From Microbacterium festucae (GTDB taxonomy: Bacteria > Actinomycetota > Actinomycetes > Actinomycetales > Microbacteriaceae): DNA of 64,000 bases. Numbering within the stretch: the stretch's first letter is position 1; each line of letters starts with the position of its first letter. The notes under the pieces were generated by a model, which worked only from the letters and a program-made list of their open reading frames with translations, had not been told where the DNA came from and made no database searches. Positions 1-9,206 of this stretch are shown one piece after another. The stretch lies in NCBI RefSeq assembly GCF_025421715.1, contig NZ_JAOEFC010000005.1:1-64000 (forward strand), given 5' to 3'. The position numbers were made by a program, and so were the translations under genes.

Positions 1-260
1 CAACCCCCCACAAGAGAGGATTGGACTTGATCCAAAGGAATCTCACCCCACCAAAAAGATGGAGTCGAGGTTATTTGGCATTTGACAAGTGCACGCTGTT
101 GAGTTCTCAAGGATCGGATGCTCCCGCTGCTCAGTCTCTCGACCTCGCCCACGGGGCAACTTCCTGTTTGTGGTTTCGTATCGATGGAGCCGGCGCTTCG
201 AACGATCGAGATCGTTCAGTGGTCCCTGGCTCCGTGATGGAAACCGGATCCCTACCTTAG
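1..260 (-). promoter_or_regulatory. rRNA operon leader and promoter region (16S lies outside, to the left)
   Basis: Read on the minus strand, positions 110-95 give TTGAGAACTCAACAGC, followed by GTGCACTTGTCAAATGCC. I recognise this from memory as the conserved BoxA-like antitermination region just upstream of 16S rRNA in Microbacteriaceae. A TAAGGT hexamer preceded by TGC (254-259, minus) could be an extended -10; I see no convincing -35. No protein reading frame here is credible. The stretch 261-447 between this and the first gene holds nothing else I recognise and may contain further upstream rrn promoters. The 16S gene itself is not in the window, so the assignment rests on the leader motif alone. 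Confidence 0.65.
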
Positions 261-447
261 CACATGCGTGCCGCTCCTCTTGCGAGAAGTTTTCGGTGGG
301 GAGTGGTTCTCCGCTTGAGGGGGCGAGGCCTTTCGGCTTCTCGCTCTTCCCTGTGGGGCGAACAACAAGAACATTACGTGGGATCGGGCACGGTGCCAAA
401 TCACGCCGTCCGCCCGGGCGTGTCGCGCGTGTTTCCGCGGGTCGGCG

Positions 448-453
448 TACCGT
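448..453 (+). promoter_or_regulatory. -10 hexamer TACCGT, leaderless start for the CoA-transferase
   Basis: TACCGT ends 6 nt before the ATG at 460, the spacing of a leaderless actinobacterial transcript. This favours ATG 460 over the in-frame GTG at 454. No clear -35 is visible. Confidence 0.5.
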
Positions 454-459
454 GTGCGC

Positions 460-1758
460 ATGGACGATCGCGTGCCGCTGCCGGCTCACACCGACGTCGC
501 CGGCTTCGCCGCGGCGTGCGTGCAGAACCTGGCCGCAGCGGTCGCGGAGATCGGGAGTGCTCCCCCGCCGGTCGACCCGCAGGCGGTGGCGCTCGCCTAC
601 ACGGCGGAGCGGCACCTGCGCATCGCGGGTGAGCGCCCTGCCCCGTTCGCCGAGCTCTCGGGCTTCTTCGCCTGTCGTGACGGGTGGGTGCGCACCCACG
701 GCAACTACCCGCACCACGCCCGCGCGCTGCGGGAGGCGCTCATGCTCCCCGCGGAGGCCGGTCGCGCCGAGGCGGCCGTGCGGATGGCGACCTTGCCGGC
801 CGCGGAGGTCTCGGCCGCCGTCGCCCGGGCCGGCGGACTGTGCGCGGTGGTGGCACGGGAGGACCCCGCCCGCGACGCGGCGCTGCGCTCACTCCCCCTC
901 GTGCGACTGTCCCGGCTCGGCGACGCCCCGGCGCGTGCCGTGCACGCCCGCGTGGGCGCACCCCCGCGTGATGCGCCGCTGCGCGGCATCCGCGTGCTCG
1001 ATCTCACCCGCGTGCTGGCCGGCCCGACCTGCACCCAGACCCTGGCGCTGTGGGGCGCGACCGTGCTGCGGATCGACCCGCCGGCGCTCCCCGAGATCGC
1101 CTGGCAGCACGTGCTCACCGGCCACGGCAAGCGCTCCGCGCTGCTCGACATCGGCACGGCGACGGGACGGGCCCGTTGGGATGAGCTGCTCGCGTCGGCC
1201 GACGTGGTCGTGCTGGGCTACCGCCCCGCCGCGCTCGCGCGCCTGGGACTGTCACCCGCTGCCCTGGCCGCACAGCGCCCGGGCGTGATCGTCGCCGAGC
1301 TGCGCGCGTGGGAGCAGGCCGATCGGCGCGGATTCGACAGCATCGTGCAGGCGGCGAGCGGGATCTCGTGGATCGAGGGCGACGCCGATGCTCCGGGCGC
1401 GCTGCCCGCCCAGGCCCTCGACTACAGCGCGGGCTTCCTCATGGCTGCGGCAGTGCTGCGACTGCTGCGGCGACGGGCCGCCGAGGGCGGATCGTGGCTG
1501 GCGCAGACATCGCTGCGGCGGGTGGCGGCCGAGCTGCTGGGCAGAGCGCGCACACCCCGCGCCGAGCCGGCCGACGCGCGGCCGGATGCCACCGGTCGGC
1601 TGCAGCACTTCACCGTGGGCGGACGGAGCGTGATCACTGCGGCACCGCCCATCCGGCTCGGCGGCCGCGGATTCGCGGCGCCGCGCCCCTGGGGCGAGGA
1701 CGAGCCGCGGTGGGACGAACCGTTCGACGAGCCGGTCAGCGCCGGGCGCGGCGGATGA
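460..1758 (+). CDS. CaiB/BaiF family CoA-transferase (family III)
   Basis: The product is 432 aa from ATG 460 (434 aa from GTG 454). Around residue 174 it has the Rossmann-entry motif LRGIRVLDLTRVLAGP, typical of the start of the CaiB/BaiF fold. Members move CoA between organic acids through an aspartyl-CoA thioester. Before it, near residue 75, stands GWVRTHGNYPHHAR, which in classical members lies after the Rossmann motif. The two halves therefore appear in swapped order, as in a recognised subgroup of fused or permuted family-III transferases. I cannot assign the substrate or point to the catalytic Asp. The gene is monocistronic, overlaps the 3' end of the convergent downstream gene by 23 nt and has a leaderless-type promoter. 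Confidence 0.75.
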   Translation: MDDRVPLPAHTDVAGFAAACVQNLAAAVAEIGSAPPPVDPQAVALAYTAERHLRIAGERPAPFAELSGFFACRDGWVRTHGNYPHHARALREALMLPAEAGRAEAAVRMATLPAAEVSAAVARAGGLCAVVAREDPARDAALRSLPLVRLSRLGDAPARAVHARVGAPPRDAPLRGIRVLDLTRVLAGPTCTQTLALWGATVLRIDPPALPEIAWQHVLTGHGKRSALLDIGTATGRARWDELLASADVVVLGYRPAALARLGLSPAALAAQRPGVIVAELRAWEQADRRGFDSIVQAASGISWIEGDADAPGALPAQALDYSAGFLMAAAVLRLLRRRAAEGGSWLAQTSLRRVAAELLGRARTPRAEPADARPDATGRLQHFTVGGRSVITAAPPIRLGGRGFAAPRPWGEDEPRWDEPFDEPVSAGRGG

Positions 1759-2542
1759 GCACGATCACGCACAGCACCACCGTGATCGCCCCCCACACCG
1801 CGCACGCCGGGGGCAGCACGCGATATGCGAGGTGCTGCACCGTCCAGTCGGCGGTGATCGGGCCGTAGGCGGCGAGACCGATCAGCCACGCGGCGACGAG
1901 CGTCACCGGCAGCGACAGCCACCACAGCCACCGCACCGCGGCAGGGAACACGCGGTGCAGCGCCGACGACGACGCGCGTCGCCGCAGCCACACGAGCGCG
2001 GCGATGCCCAGGGCCGCGAGCCCGAGCACCCCCGACGCGTACTGCAGCCACTTGTATCCGGGCAGCGGCCCCCACGCGGCATCCAGGCCGGGTGCGAGCG
2101 CGACCCCCCAGCGCCCCTCGTGCGTGAAGGCGTCCCAGACGATGTGCGAGACGACACCCAGCAGCAGGGAGGCGGCGACGAGCACCGCGAACACCACCGG
2201 CTCCCGCCATACCTCGTGACGCGCGCCGGTCCGCGGCATCCGCACGCTGCGCCAGGCGGCGCCGCCGACGGCATCCCACTCCTCCGGGAGCCTCCGGGCC
2301 AGCCAGTCCGGCGACAGTTCGCGCACGGCGGGGCGCAACAGGCCGTACCAGGCCACCAGCAGCACCAGGGCGACCAGGCCCGACAGCAGCACGTTGGTGT
2401 GGGTCGCCTGGTAGGTCAGCGGCGTTCCGCGCAGGAACAGCGGCAGGTCGGGGGTCATCGCCCCCACCGCGATCGCCGCCGGCAGCAGCGGCGTGCGCAC
2501 GAACGGCAGCGCCACGACGGCGTGCGACGGCGTGAACGGCAT
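1736..2542 (-). CDS. DUF4184 family integral membrane protein
   Basis: This is a 268-aa multi-spanning membrane protein. The N-terminus MPFTPSHAVVALPF and the following MTPDLPLF are the hallmark of DUF4184, and a conserved SHIVWDAFTHEGRWG segment sits near residue 130. The His/Asp pattern resembles membrane-bound hydrolases of the YdjM/LexA-induced type, but no activity is established for this family and none is claimed. It starts only 9 nt after the tyrS stop codon, so it is probably co-transcribed with tyrS; no functional link is evident. Its 3' end overlaps the convergent CoA-transferase. Confidence 0.75.
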   Translation of the reverse strand: MPFTPSHAVVALPFVRTPLLPAAIAVGAMTPDLPLFLRGTPLTYQATHTNVLLSGLVALVLLVAWYGLLRPAVRELSPDWLARRLPEEWDAVGGAAWRSVRMPRTGARHEVWREPVVFAVLVAASLLLGVVSHIVWDAFTHEGRWGVALAPGLDAAWGPLPGYKWLQYASGVLGLAALGIAALVWLRRRASSSALHRVFPAAVRWLWWLSLPVTLVAAWLIGLAAYGPITADWTVQHLAYRVLPPACAVWGAITVVLCVIVLIRRARR

Positions 2543-2551
2543 GGGCCGGCG

Positions 2552-3856
2552 TCAGGCGCTGACGAACAGGCCGGCGAGCGTCTTCTTGCCGCGACGCAAC
2601 ACCGACACGCCGCCGGGCAGCGACCCGGCGATGCCGGTCGCCTCGTCGTCGACCTTCACGCCGTCCAGCGACACCCCGCCCTGCGCGATCGCGCGCCGCG
2701 CCTCGGACAGACTCGCCACGAGCCCCGTCTCGACCAGCGCCTGCACGACCGACGTGCCGGCGGGCACCTCGGCGTGCGGCAGCTCGTCGAGCGCCGACCG
2801 CAGGGTCGCCGCATCGAGCGTCGACAGGTCGCCCTGACCGAAGAGCGCATCGGATGCCGCGACCACCGCCGCGGCGGCATCCGCACCGTGCACGAAGGTG
2901 GTGACCTCGAGGGCGAGGCGCTTCTGCGCGGCACGGCGGAACGGCTCGTCGGCCACCAGCGCGGCGTACTGCTCGATCTCGTCGCGGGTGAGGAACGTGA
3001 AGATCTTCAGGCGATCGACCACATCGGCGTCGGCGGTGGACAGCCAGAACTGGTACATCCGGTAGGGGCTGCACATGGCGGCATCCAGCCAGATCGCGTT
3101 GCCCTCGCTCTTGCCGAACTTGGTGCCGTCGGTGTTGGTGATCAGCGGCGTGCCGATCGCGTGGGCGGAGGCGCCCTCGACGCGGTGGATGAGGTCGGTG
3201 CCGCTGGTGAGGTTGCCCCACTGGTCGCTGCCGCCGGTCTGCAGCACGCAGTCGTACTGCCGGTAGAGCTCGAGGAAGTCCAGCCCCTGCAGGATCTGGT
3301 AGCTGAACTCGGTGTAGCTGATGCCCGCCTCGGAGTTCAGGCGCGCAGCGACGGCATCCTTCTTCAGCATCGTGCCGACGCGGTAGTGCTTGCCGATCTC
3401 GCGCAGGAAGTCGATCGCGCTCAGCGGCGCGGTCCAGTCGAGGTTGTTGACCATGCGCGCGGCGCTGTCGCCCTCGAAGCTCAGGAAACGCTCCACCTGC
3501 GTACGCAGGTAGCCCACCCACTCGGCCACCGTGTCCTTGGTGTTGAGCGTGCGCTCCGCGGTGGGGCGCGGGTCGCCGATGAGACCCGTCGATCCCCCGA
3601 CGAGGCCCAGCGGCCGGTGCCCGGCCAGCTGCAGACGGCGCAGCAGCAGCAGCTGCACGAGGTTTCCCAGGTGCAGACTCGGCGCCGTGGGGTCGAACCC
3701 GCAGTAGTACGTGATCGGGTCTCCCGACAGCAGGGTGCGCAGGGCTTCCTGATCGGTGGACACGTGCACCAGGCCACGCCAGACGATCTCGTCCCACACG
3801 TTCTCGAAGGTGGGGTCGTTGGCGGGCGCCAGCGCTTTCACGACGGTTTCAGACAC
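2552..3856 (-). CDS. tyrS: Tyrosyl-tRNA synthetase
   Basis: The product is 434 aa, the usual length for bacterial TyrRS, a class I cytoplasmic enzyme that charges tRNA-Tyr. The HIGH-type motif is HLGN at residues 62-65 and the KMSKS-type loop is KFGKS at 246-250. The tyrosine pocket residues in YCGFDPTAPSLH and QTGGSDQWGN are present. The C-terminal 70 residues form an S4-like RNA-binding domain (GVSLDGVKVDD). Translation starts at GTG 3856, chosen because TAGCCT (3864-3869) ends 7 nt upstream, as in a leaderless message. The DUF4184 gene follows after 9 nt. I see no T-box leader upstream. Confidence 0.97.
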   Translation of the reverse strand: MSETVVKALAPANDPTFENVWDEIVWRGLVHVSTDQEALRTLLSGDPITYYCGFDPTAPSLHLGNLVQLLLLRRLQLAGHRPLGLVGGSTGLIGDPRPTAERTLNTKDTVAEWVGYLRTQVERFLSFEGDSAARMVNNLDWTAPLSAIDFLREIGKHYRVGTMLKKDAVAARLNSEAGISYTEFSYQILQGLDFLELYRQYDCVLQTGGSDQWGNLTSGTDLIHRVEGASAHAIGTPLITNTDGTKFGKSEGNAIWLDAAMCSPYRMYQFWLSTADADVVDRLKIFTFLTRDEIEQYAALVADEPFRRAAQKRLALEVTTFVHGADAAAAVVAASDALFGQGDLSTLDAATLRSALDELPHAEVPAGTSVVQALVETGLVASLSEARRAIAQGGVSLDGVKVDDEATGIAGSLPGGVSVLRRGKKTLAGLFVSA

Positions 3857-3863
3857 GCGTTTC

Positions 3864-3869
3864 AGGCTA
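3864..3869 (-). promoter_or_regulatory. -10 hexamer TAGCCT, leaderless tyrS promoter
   Basis: TAGCCT is followed by 7 nt and then the GTG start at 3856, so transcription should begin at or next to the start codon. Confidence 0.55.
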
Positions 3870-3893
3870 TCAGCGCGGCGCGTGCCGCCCGGA

Positions 3894-4244
3894 TCAGGCG
3901 ACGGCGACCTCGTCGTAGAGCCCGATGACGTTGCCCTCGCTGTCGCGGATGTACACCCAGCGCGAATCCTCGCCGAGGGGCTGGATCTCGCCGATCTGCT
4001 CGCCGCCGCGGGCCACGGCCCGCGCCACGACGTCTTCGATGCGCTCGACGGTGAACACGACGGTCGGATGCGGCACCCCGCCGCGCTGATGCAGATCGCC
4101 GTTGATGCCCTGCCCGTCGGGCTGGTTCAGCATGCCCATCTCCTCCCCCCACGGCTGATAGTCGAAGTCGAGGACGTCTTTGTAGAACGCCTGCGCGCGG
4201 GCGATGTCGTCGACGGGGATCTCGAAGTGCTCCACCTTGGCCAT
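3894..4244 (-). CDS. VOC (glyoxalase/bleomycin-resistance) family protein
   Basis: This small 116-aa protein has a single VOC module made of two beta-alpha-beta-beta-beta units. MAKVEHFEIPVDDIARAQAFYKDV opens the first unit and SRWVYIRDSEGNVIGLYD closes the second. His6 and Glu109 (in the EGNVIGLYD segment) sit where metal ligands are found in the family, but function across the family is diverse (lyases, dioxygenases, binding proteins). It is a single gene between tyrS and the satD operon. No distinctive promoter was found. The start ATG 4244 is the natural first residue of the fold. Confidence 0.8.
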   Translation of the reverse strand: MAKVEHFEIPVDDIARAQAFYKDVLDFDYQPWGEEMGMLNQPDGQGINGDLHQRGGVPHPTVVFTVERIEDVVARAVARGGEQIGEIQPLGEDSRWVYIRDSEGNVIGLYDEVAVA

Positions 4245-4302
4245 GGCCCCATCGTCGCGGGGATCGCCCGGGTGGGCAACCCTCGCGCCGGTCCGGCGGG
4301 GG

Positions 4303-4998
4303 TCAGCCGCGCCCCCACCAGATGAGGAAGGCGGCCGCCAGCGCAGTGACCCAGCTCACCAGGCTGCCGACGAGGAAGTACTCCGCGCGCACGCCGCCGT
4401 CGCCGTCGCGGGAGATCTCGGGGAAGCGCACGATGCCCTTCGCGGCGAGCACCGCCGCCAGCAGGGTGAAGGCGCCGGTGAGCGAGAGCGCGAACACCAG
4501 CAGGCGCTCGAGCGGGCCGATGAGCCGCCCGCCCTTGAGCATGGGGCGCTGCTCGTCGTCGGCGACGTCGCCGCTCTGCAGCGCGGCGCGCACGATCACG
4601 TTGCCCGACTCGAGGAGGAACACCATCGCCCCGACGACGAGCACCGCCACGTCGAGGCTGACGGCGCCGAGCGGCGTGGCCACGGGCCACAGCTGCCCGA
4701 GCGGTCCCTGATCGGCGCGCACGCCTCCCACCGCCACCGCGCCGGCGCACACCGCCGCCACGAGCACCACCGGCCAGAGCCCCGCCCGGCCGCCGCGGCG
4801 GTGCGGCATGGCCACGAGCCACAGGGCCGCCACCGCGATGGCGACGAACGCCCACACCGCGGCATCCGCCCCGGCAGAGCCGATGATCAGGAGGAGGGCC
4901 GCCAGGGCGAACAGCACGCCGCGCGCGCGGCGCGGCGCGGACAGGCGGATGAGGTCGGCCCCGCCGACGGCGAGGAGGACGAGCCCGGCGCCGATCAT
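4303..4998 (-). CDS. Membrane protein of unknown function, coupled to satD
   Basis: The product is 231 aa from ATG 4998 and strongly hydrophobic, with about seven predicted membrane segments. Beginning MIGAGLVLLAVGGADLIRL, it has a hydrophilic cytoplasmic-looking stretch near residues 135-155 (DVADDEQRPMLKGGRL) and ends LIWWGRG. I do not recognise a named domain. Its ATG overlaps the satD stop codon as ATGA, so the two are almost certainly translated together. SatD-family genes in other bacteria are also commonly followed by a small membrane protein, so the pair is probably one functional unit whose role is unknown. Confidence 0.75.
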   Translation of the reverse strand: MIGAGLVLLAVGGADLIRLSAPRRARGVLFALAALLLIIGSAGADAAVWAFVAIAVAALWLVAMPHRRGGRAGLWPVVLVAAVCAGAVAVGGVRADQGPLGQLWPVATPLGAVSLDVAVLVVGAMVFLLESGNVIVRAALQSGDVADDEQRPMLKGGRLIGPLERLLVFALSLTGAFTLLAAVLAAKGIVRFPEISRDGDGGVRAEYFLVGSLVSWVTALAAAFLIWWGRG

Positions 4999-5642
4999 CG
5001 CGCCGCCTCGGCCGTCAGCGCCGCGAAGCCGGCGACCACGGCCCCCGACCCGGCGCGCAGCAGGGCCTGCGACACGGCCGACTGCGAGATGCCCTCGGCC
5101 TGCGCGAGGTCGCGCTGGGTGACCCCGAGGCAGCGCCCGTAGGTGAGCCGGCGCGCGCGCTCGCTCATGGCGCCGACCACTTCGTCGCGCGCGAGCAGGT
5201 AGGCGTTGGCGTAGAGCAGGTGCGCGTGCATGTCGGCATCCTCCTCCGGGGCTCCGACGATGCGCGTGCGCGCGCTCGGCACGGCGCGATCCTGCAGGGC
5301 GTGGACCTGCTCGATGGCGTCGCGCGCCGCCCACCAGCCGGGGCCGTCGGCGATGGCCACCGGCGTCGCGGCGACCTCGCGCAGCTGCCCCACCCCGATG
5401 CCGAACCGGCACGAGGCGCCGTCGGGCAGATCGAGCTGGATGAGCAGCAACGCCGCGAGCGCGGCCGGAAGGCTCGGATAGACCGCCTGGAACTCGTCGC
5501 CCACCGTGGCGGCGAGGGGCGTGCGGGCCGCAGGGCCCTCACGGTCGACGCGCCGGGCGGTGGTCTCGATCGCACGCTGCACGGCGGCGCGATCGGCGGC
5601 CTGGCGCGATCCGACGATGTCGGCGATCACAGCGATGTCCAT
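4995..5642 (-). CDS. SatD family protein with C-terminal helix-turn-helix
   Basis: This 215-aa protein starts MDIAVIADIVGSRQAADR. The segment VGDEFQAVYPSL near residues 45-60 is typical of the SatD family, named for a gene in the sat secretion/acid-tolerance operon of Streptococcus mutans; its biochemical role is not known. The C-terminal part (about 165-200) contains GVTQRDLAQAEGISQSAVSQ, a clear helix-turn-helix, so a DNA-binding regulatory role is plausible. The start ATG 5642 lies 6 nt after a TACGCT -10 hexamer (leaderless). A 13-bp palindrome overlaps that hexamer and could be its own operator. It forms an operon with the membrane protein downstream. Confidence 0.8.
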   Translation of the reverse strand: MDIAVIADIVGSRQAADRAAVQRAIETTARRVDREGPAARTPLAATVGDEFQAVYPSLPAALAALLLIQLDLPDGASCRFGIGVGQLREVAATPVAIADGPGWWAARDAIEQVHALQDRAVPSARTRIVGAPEEDADMHAHLLYANAYLLARDEVVGAMSERARRLTYGRCLGVTQRDLAQAEGISQSAVSQALLRAGSGAVVAGFAALTAEAAR

Positions 5643-5647
5643 GCGAG

Positions 5648-5660
5648 AAGCGTAACGCTT
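5648..5660 (-). promoter_or_regulatory. satD promoter with overlapping palindromic operator candidate
   Basis: AAGCGTAACGCTT is a perfect 13-bp palindrome with one central base. Its inner half forms the minus-strand -10 TACGCT (5649-5654), which ends 6 nt before the satD ATG. A protein bound here would block transcription. SatD has an HTH, so autoregulation is the simplest guess. Confidence 0.5.
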
Positions 5661-5717
5661 ATCTGCGCGGAATATCAGTCCTGAGGTTATCTTTTCGAAT
5701 GATCGGGTCAGGGCTGA

Positions 5718-7160
<1,443 letters not shown>

Positions 7161-7228
7161 CCCGCCGCCCCCTCCCGCCCTCCGCCTCCCGCAACGCCGC
7201 CCCGCCGCGGCACGGCGGGTGGGCGGGG

Positions 7229-8275
7229 TCAGTGGATGCGGGAGGTCAGGGCGGCGATGCCGCGCTCGAGCGGGCCGCGGCCGAGCAGCAGCGCCCACGC
7301 GGTGCAGGCGACGAGGGTCGTGAGCAGGAACGGCCCGAGCAGCTCGAGGGCGCGGAAGCCGTCGAGGTCTCCGGTGTCGCCGAGGACGACGGCGGCCACG
7401 ATCGCCCAGACCACGATCTGCCCGACGTAGACGGTGAGCGGCATCGACCCGACCGCGCGCAGCGGCAGCACGACCCAGCGCACCGCGGTGCGGCACACCA
7501 GCAGGCACAGCCCGATCGTCAGCAGCGCCCAGCCGCCCGAGCCGATCACCTCGAGCAGTCCGCTGGAGTGCGGCTGCGCCGTCCACACCTCGCCGAGGTA
7601 GCCGCCGGGGTCGGTGCCGACGGCATCCGCCCCGTAGGCGGCCAGGGCCGCGGCCGCGCCCCCGAGGGCCAGGGCGACCTGCGTGCGCGTGCGCCGCAGG
7701 TCGCTGCGCGCGGCGGCCAGGCCCGCCACGAGGAAGGTGAACCACACCGTGAACGGGTAGTGCCAGCCGATGAGCAGCGCCAGGTCGTTGCCGGCGACGG
7801 TCTGCCACATGTCGGGCGCGTCGAGCACCGGCTGCAGCCACGGCATCGCCAGCGCCGTGACCCCGGCGATGACCCACAGCGTGCGCGCCCGCAGCGCCAG
7901 CAGCGGCAGCGCCAGCACGAACAGCAGCGCGTAGGCGGGGAGGATGACGTAGACCGGCACCCCGGTGGCGATGAGCATGACGCCCAGCAGCAGCAGGATG
8001 ACCGCGCGCACCGCGATCCGCTTTCCGGCGGTGACGAGCCCTCCGGCGCCCGGGCGCACCGCTCCCCCGGTCATCAGCCCGATCGACACGCCCGCGAGCG
8101 TGGCGAACACGATCGACGAGCGGCCGTCTGCCAGCGCGAGCCAGGTCGACGGGTCGCCCCACACGAGATCGGGCAGATCGATCAGGTGCGCGGTGAGCAT
8201 CCCCAGCACGGCCAGACCCCGCGCCAGATCGACCCCCGCCAGTCGCGACGGGGCATCGAGGGCGATCGCCGGCAC
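7229..8275 (-). CDS. Membrane protein of the heparan-alpha-glucosaminide N-acetyltransferase/DUF418 type
   Basis: From GTG 8275 the product is 348 aa with about ten membrane segments. It opens with SRLAGVDLARGLAVLGMLTAHL and DGRSSIVFATLAGVSIGLMTGG, characteristic of DUF1624/heparan-alpha-glucosaminide N-acetyltransferase-like proteins. The C-terminal half (RAVGSMPLTVYVGQIVVW) is DUF418-like. Relatives acylate sugars or other substrates across the membrane, but the substrate here is unknown. It begins 7 nt after the argF stop codon, inside the arginine cluster, so it is probably co-transcribed with argCJBDF. Nothing in it indicates a role in arginine metabolism. The longer frame upstream overlaps argF and is rejected. 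Confidence 0.75.
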   Translation of the reverse strand: MPAIALDAPSRLAGVDLARGLAVLGMLTAHLIDLPDLVWGDPSTWLALADGRSSIVFATLAGVSIGLMTGGAVRPGAGGLVTAGKRIAVRAVILLLLGVMLIATGVPVYVILPAYALLFVLALPLLALRARTLWVIAGVTALAMPWLQPVLDAPDMWQTVAGNDLALLIGWHYPFTVWFTFLVAGLAAARSDLRRTRTQVALALGGAAAALAAYGADAVGTDPGGYLGEVWTAQPHSSGLLEVIGSGGWALLTIGLCLLVCRTAVRWVVLPLRAVGSMPLTVYVGQIVVWAIVAAVVLGDTGDLDGFRALELLGPFLLTTLVACTAWALLLGRGPLERGIAALTSRIH

Positions 8276-8282
8276 GGGCGGG

Positions 8283-9206
8283 TCAGGACTGACGCAGCAG
8301 CCAGACCAGCAGGGCCTTCTGCGCGTGCAGCCGGTTCTCGGCCTCATCCCACACGACGCTCTGCGGGCCGTCGATCACGTCGGCGTCGACCTCGTAGCCG
8401 CGGTCGGCCGGGAGGCAGTGGATGAAGATCGCCTCGGGGTCGGCTAGCGCCATGGTCTCGCCGGTGACCTTGTACTGCCCGAGGTCGCGCAGGCGCGAGA
8501 GCTTCTCCTCCTCCTTGCCCATCGACACCCACGTGTCGGTCACGACGACGTCGGCACCGGCAGCCGCCTCGAGCGGGTCGGTGTACAGCGTCACCGAGCC
8601 GCCGGTGGTCGCCGCGATGCGGTCGGCATCGGCCACGACGTCTTCGCGCGGCGCGTAGTCGGCGGGCGAGGCGACGCGCACGTGCATGCCGGCGGTGACG
8701 CAGGCGAGCACGTAGGAGTGGCCCATGTTCGACTTGCCGTCGCCGAAGAACGCGAGGGTGAGGCCCTTCAGCTCGCCCTTGTGCTCGCGGATGGTGAGCA
8801 GGTCGGCCAGCAGCTGGCAGGGGTGGAAGTCGTCGGAGAGGGCGTTGACCACGGGCACGCGCGTGTCGCGTGCCATCTCTTCGAGGCCGGCCTGCGCGTA
8901 GGTGCGCCACACGATCGCGGCGACCTGGCGCTCCAGCACGCGCGCGGTGTCGGAGGGGGTCTCCTTGCCGCCGAGCTGGCTGTTGGCGGTGGAGATCACC
9001 AGCGGCGAGCCGCCGAGGTCGGCGATGCCCACCGCGAAGGAGACGCGGGTGCGCGTGGAGGACTTGTCGAAGATGACCGCGACCGTCTGCGGACCGGCCA
9101 GCGGCTTCTGGGCCCACCGGTCCTTCTTCAGCTCGACCGCGAGATCGAGGATCTCGGACTGCTCGGCGGGGGTCAGGTCGTCGTCGCGCAGCAGGTGGCG
9201 GGTCAT
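8283..9206 (-). CDS. argF: Ornithine carbamoyltransferase
   Basis: The product is 307 aa, standard for anabolic OTCase, which makes citrulline from ornithine and carbamoyl phosphate. The carbamoyl-phosphate loop KSSTRTRVSF is at about residues 46-55, HPCQ near 127-130, and the ornithine-site HCLPA near 261-266. The ATG at 9206 overlaps the argD stop as ATGA. That junction, and the start of the protein at [13 protein letters not shown], fix the N-terminus. It is the fifth gene in argC-J-B-D-F. Confidence 0.97.
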   Translation of the reverse strand: MTRHLLRDDDLTPAEQSEILDLAVELKKDRWAQKPLAGPQTVAVIFDKSSTRTRVSFAVGIADLGGSPLVISTANSQLGGKETPSDTARVLERQVAAIVWRTYAQAGLEEMARDTRVPVVNALSDDFHPCQLLADLLTIREHKGELKGLTLAFFGDGKSNMGHSYVLACVTAGMHVRVASPADYAPREDVVADADRIAATTGGSVTLYTDPLEAAAGADVVVTDTWVSMGKEEEKLSRLRDLGQYKVTGETMALADPEAIFIHCLPADRGYEVDADVIDGPQSVVWDEAENRLHAQKALLVWLLRQS

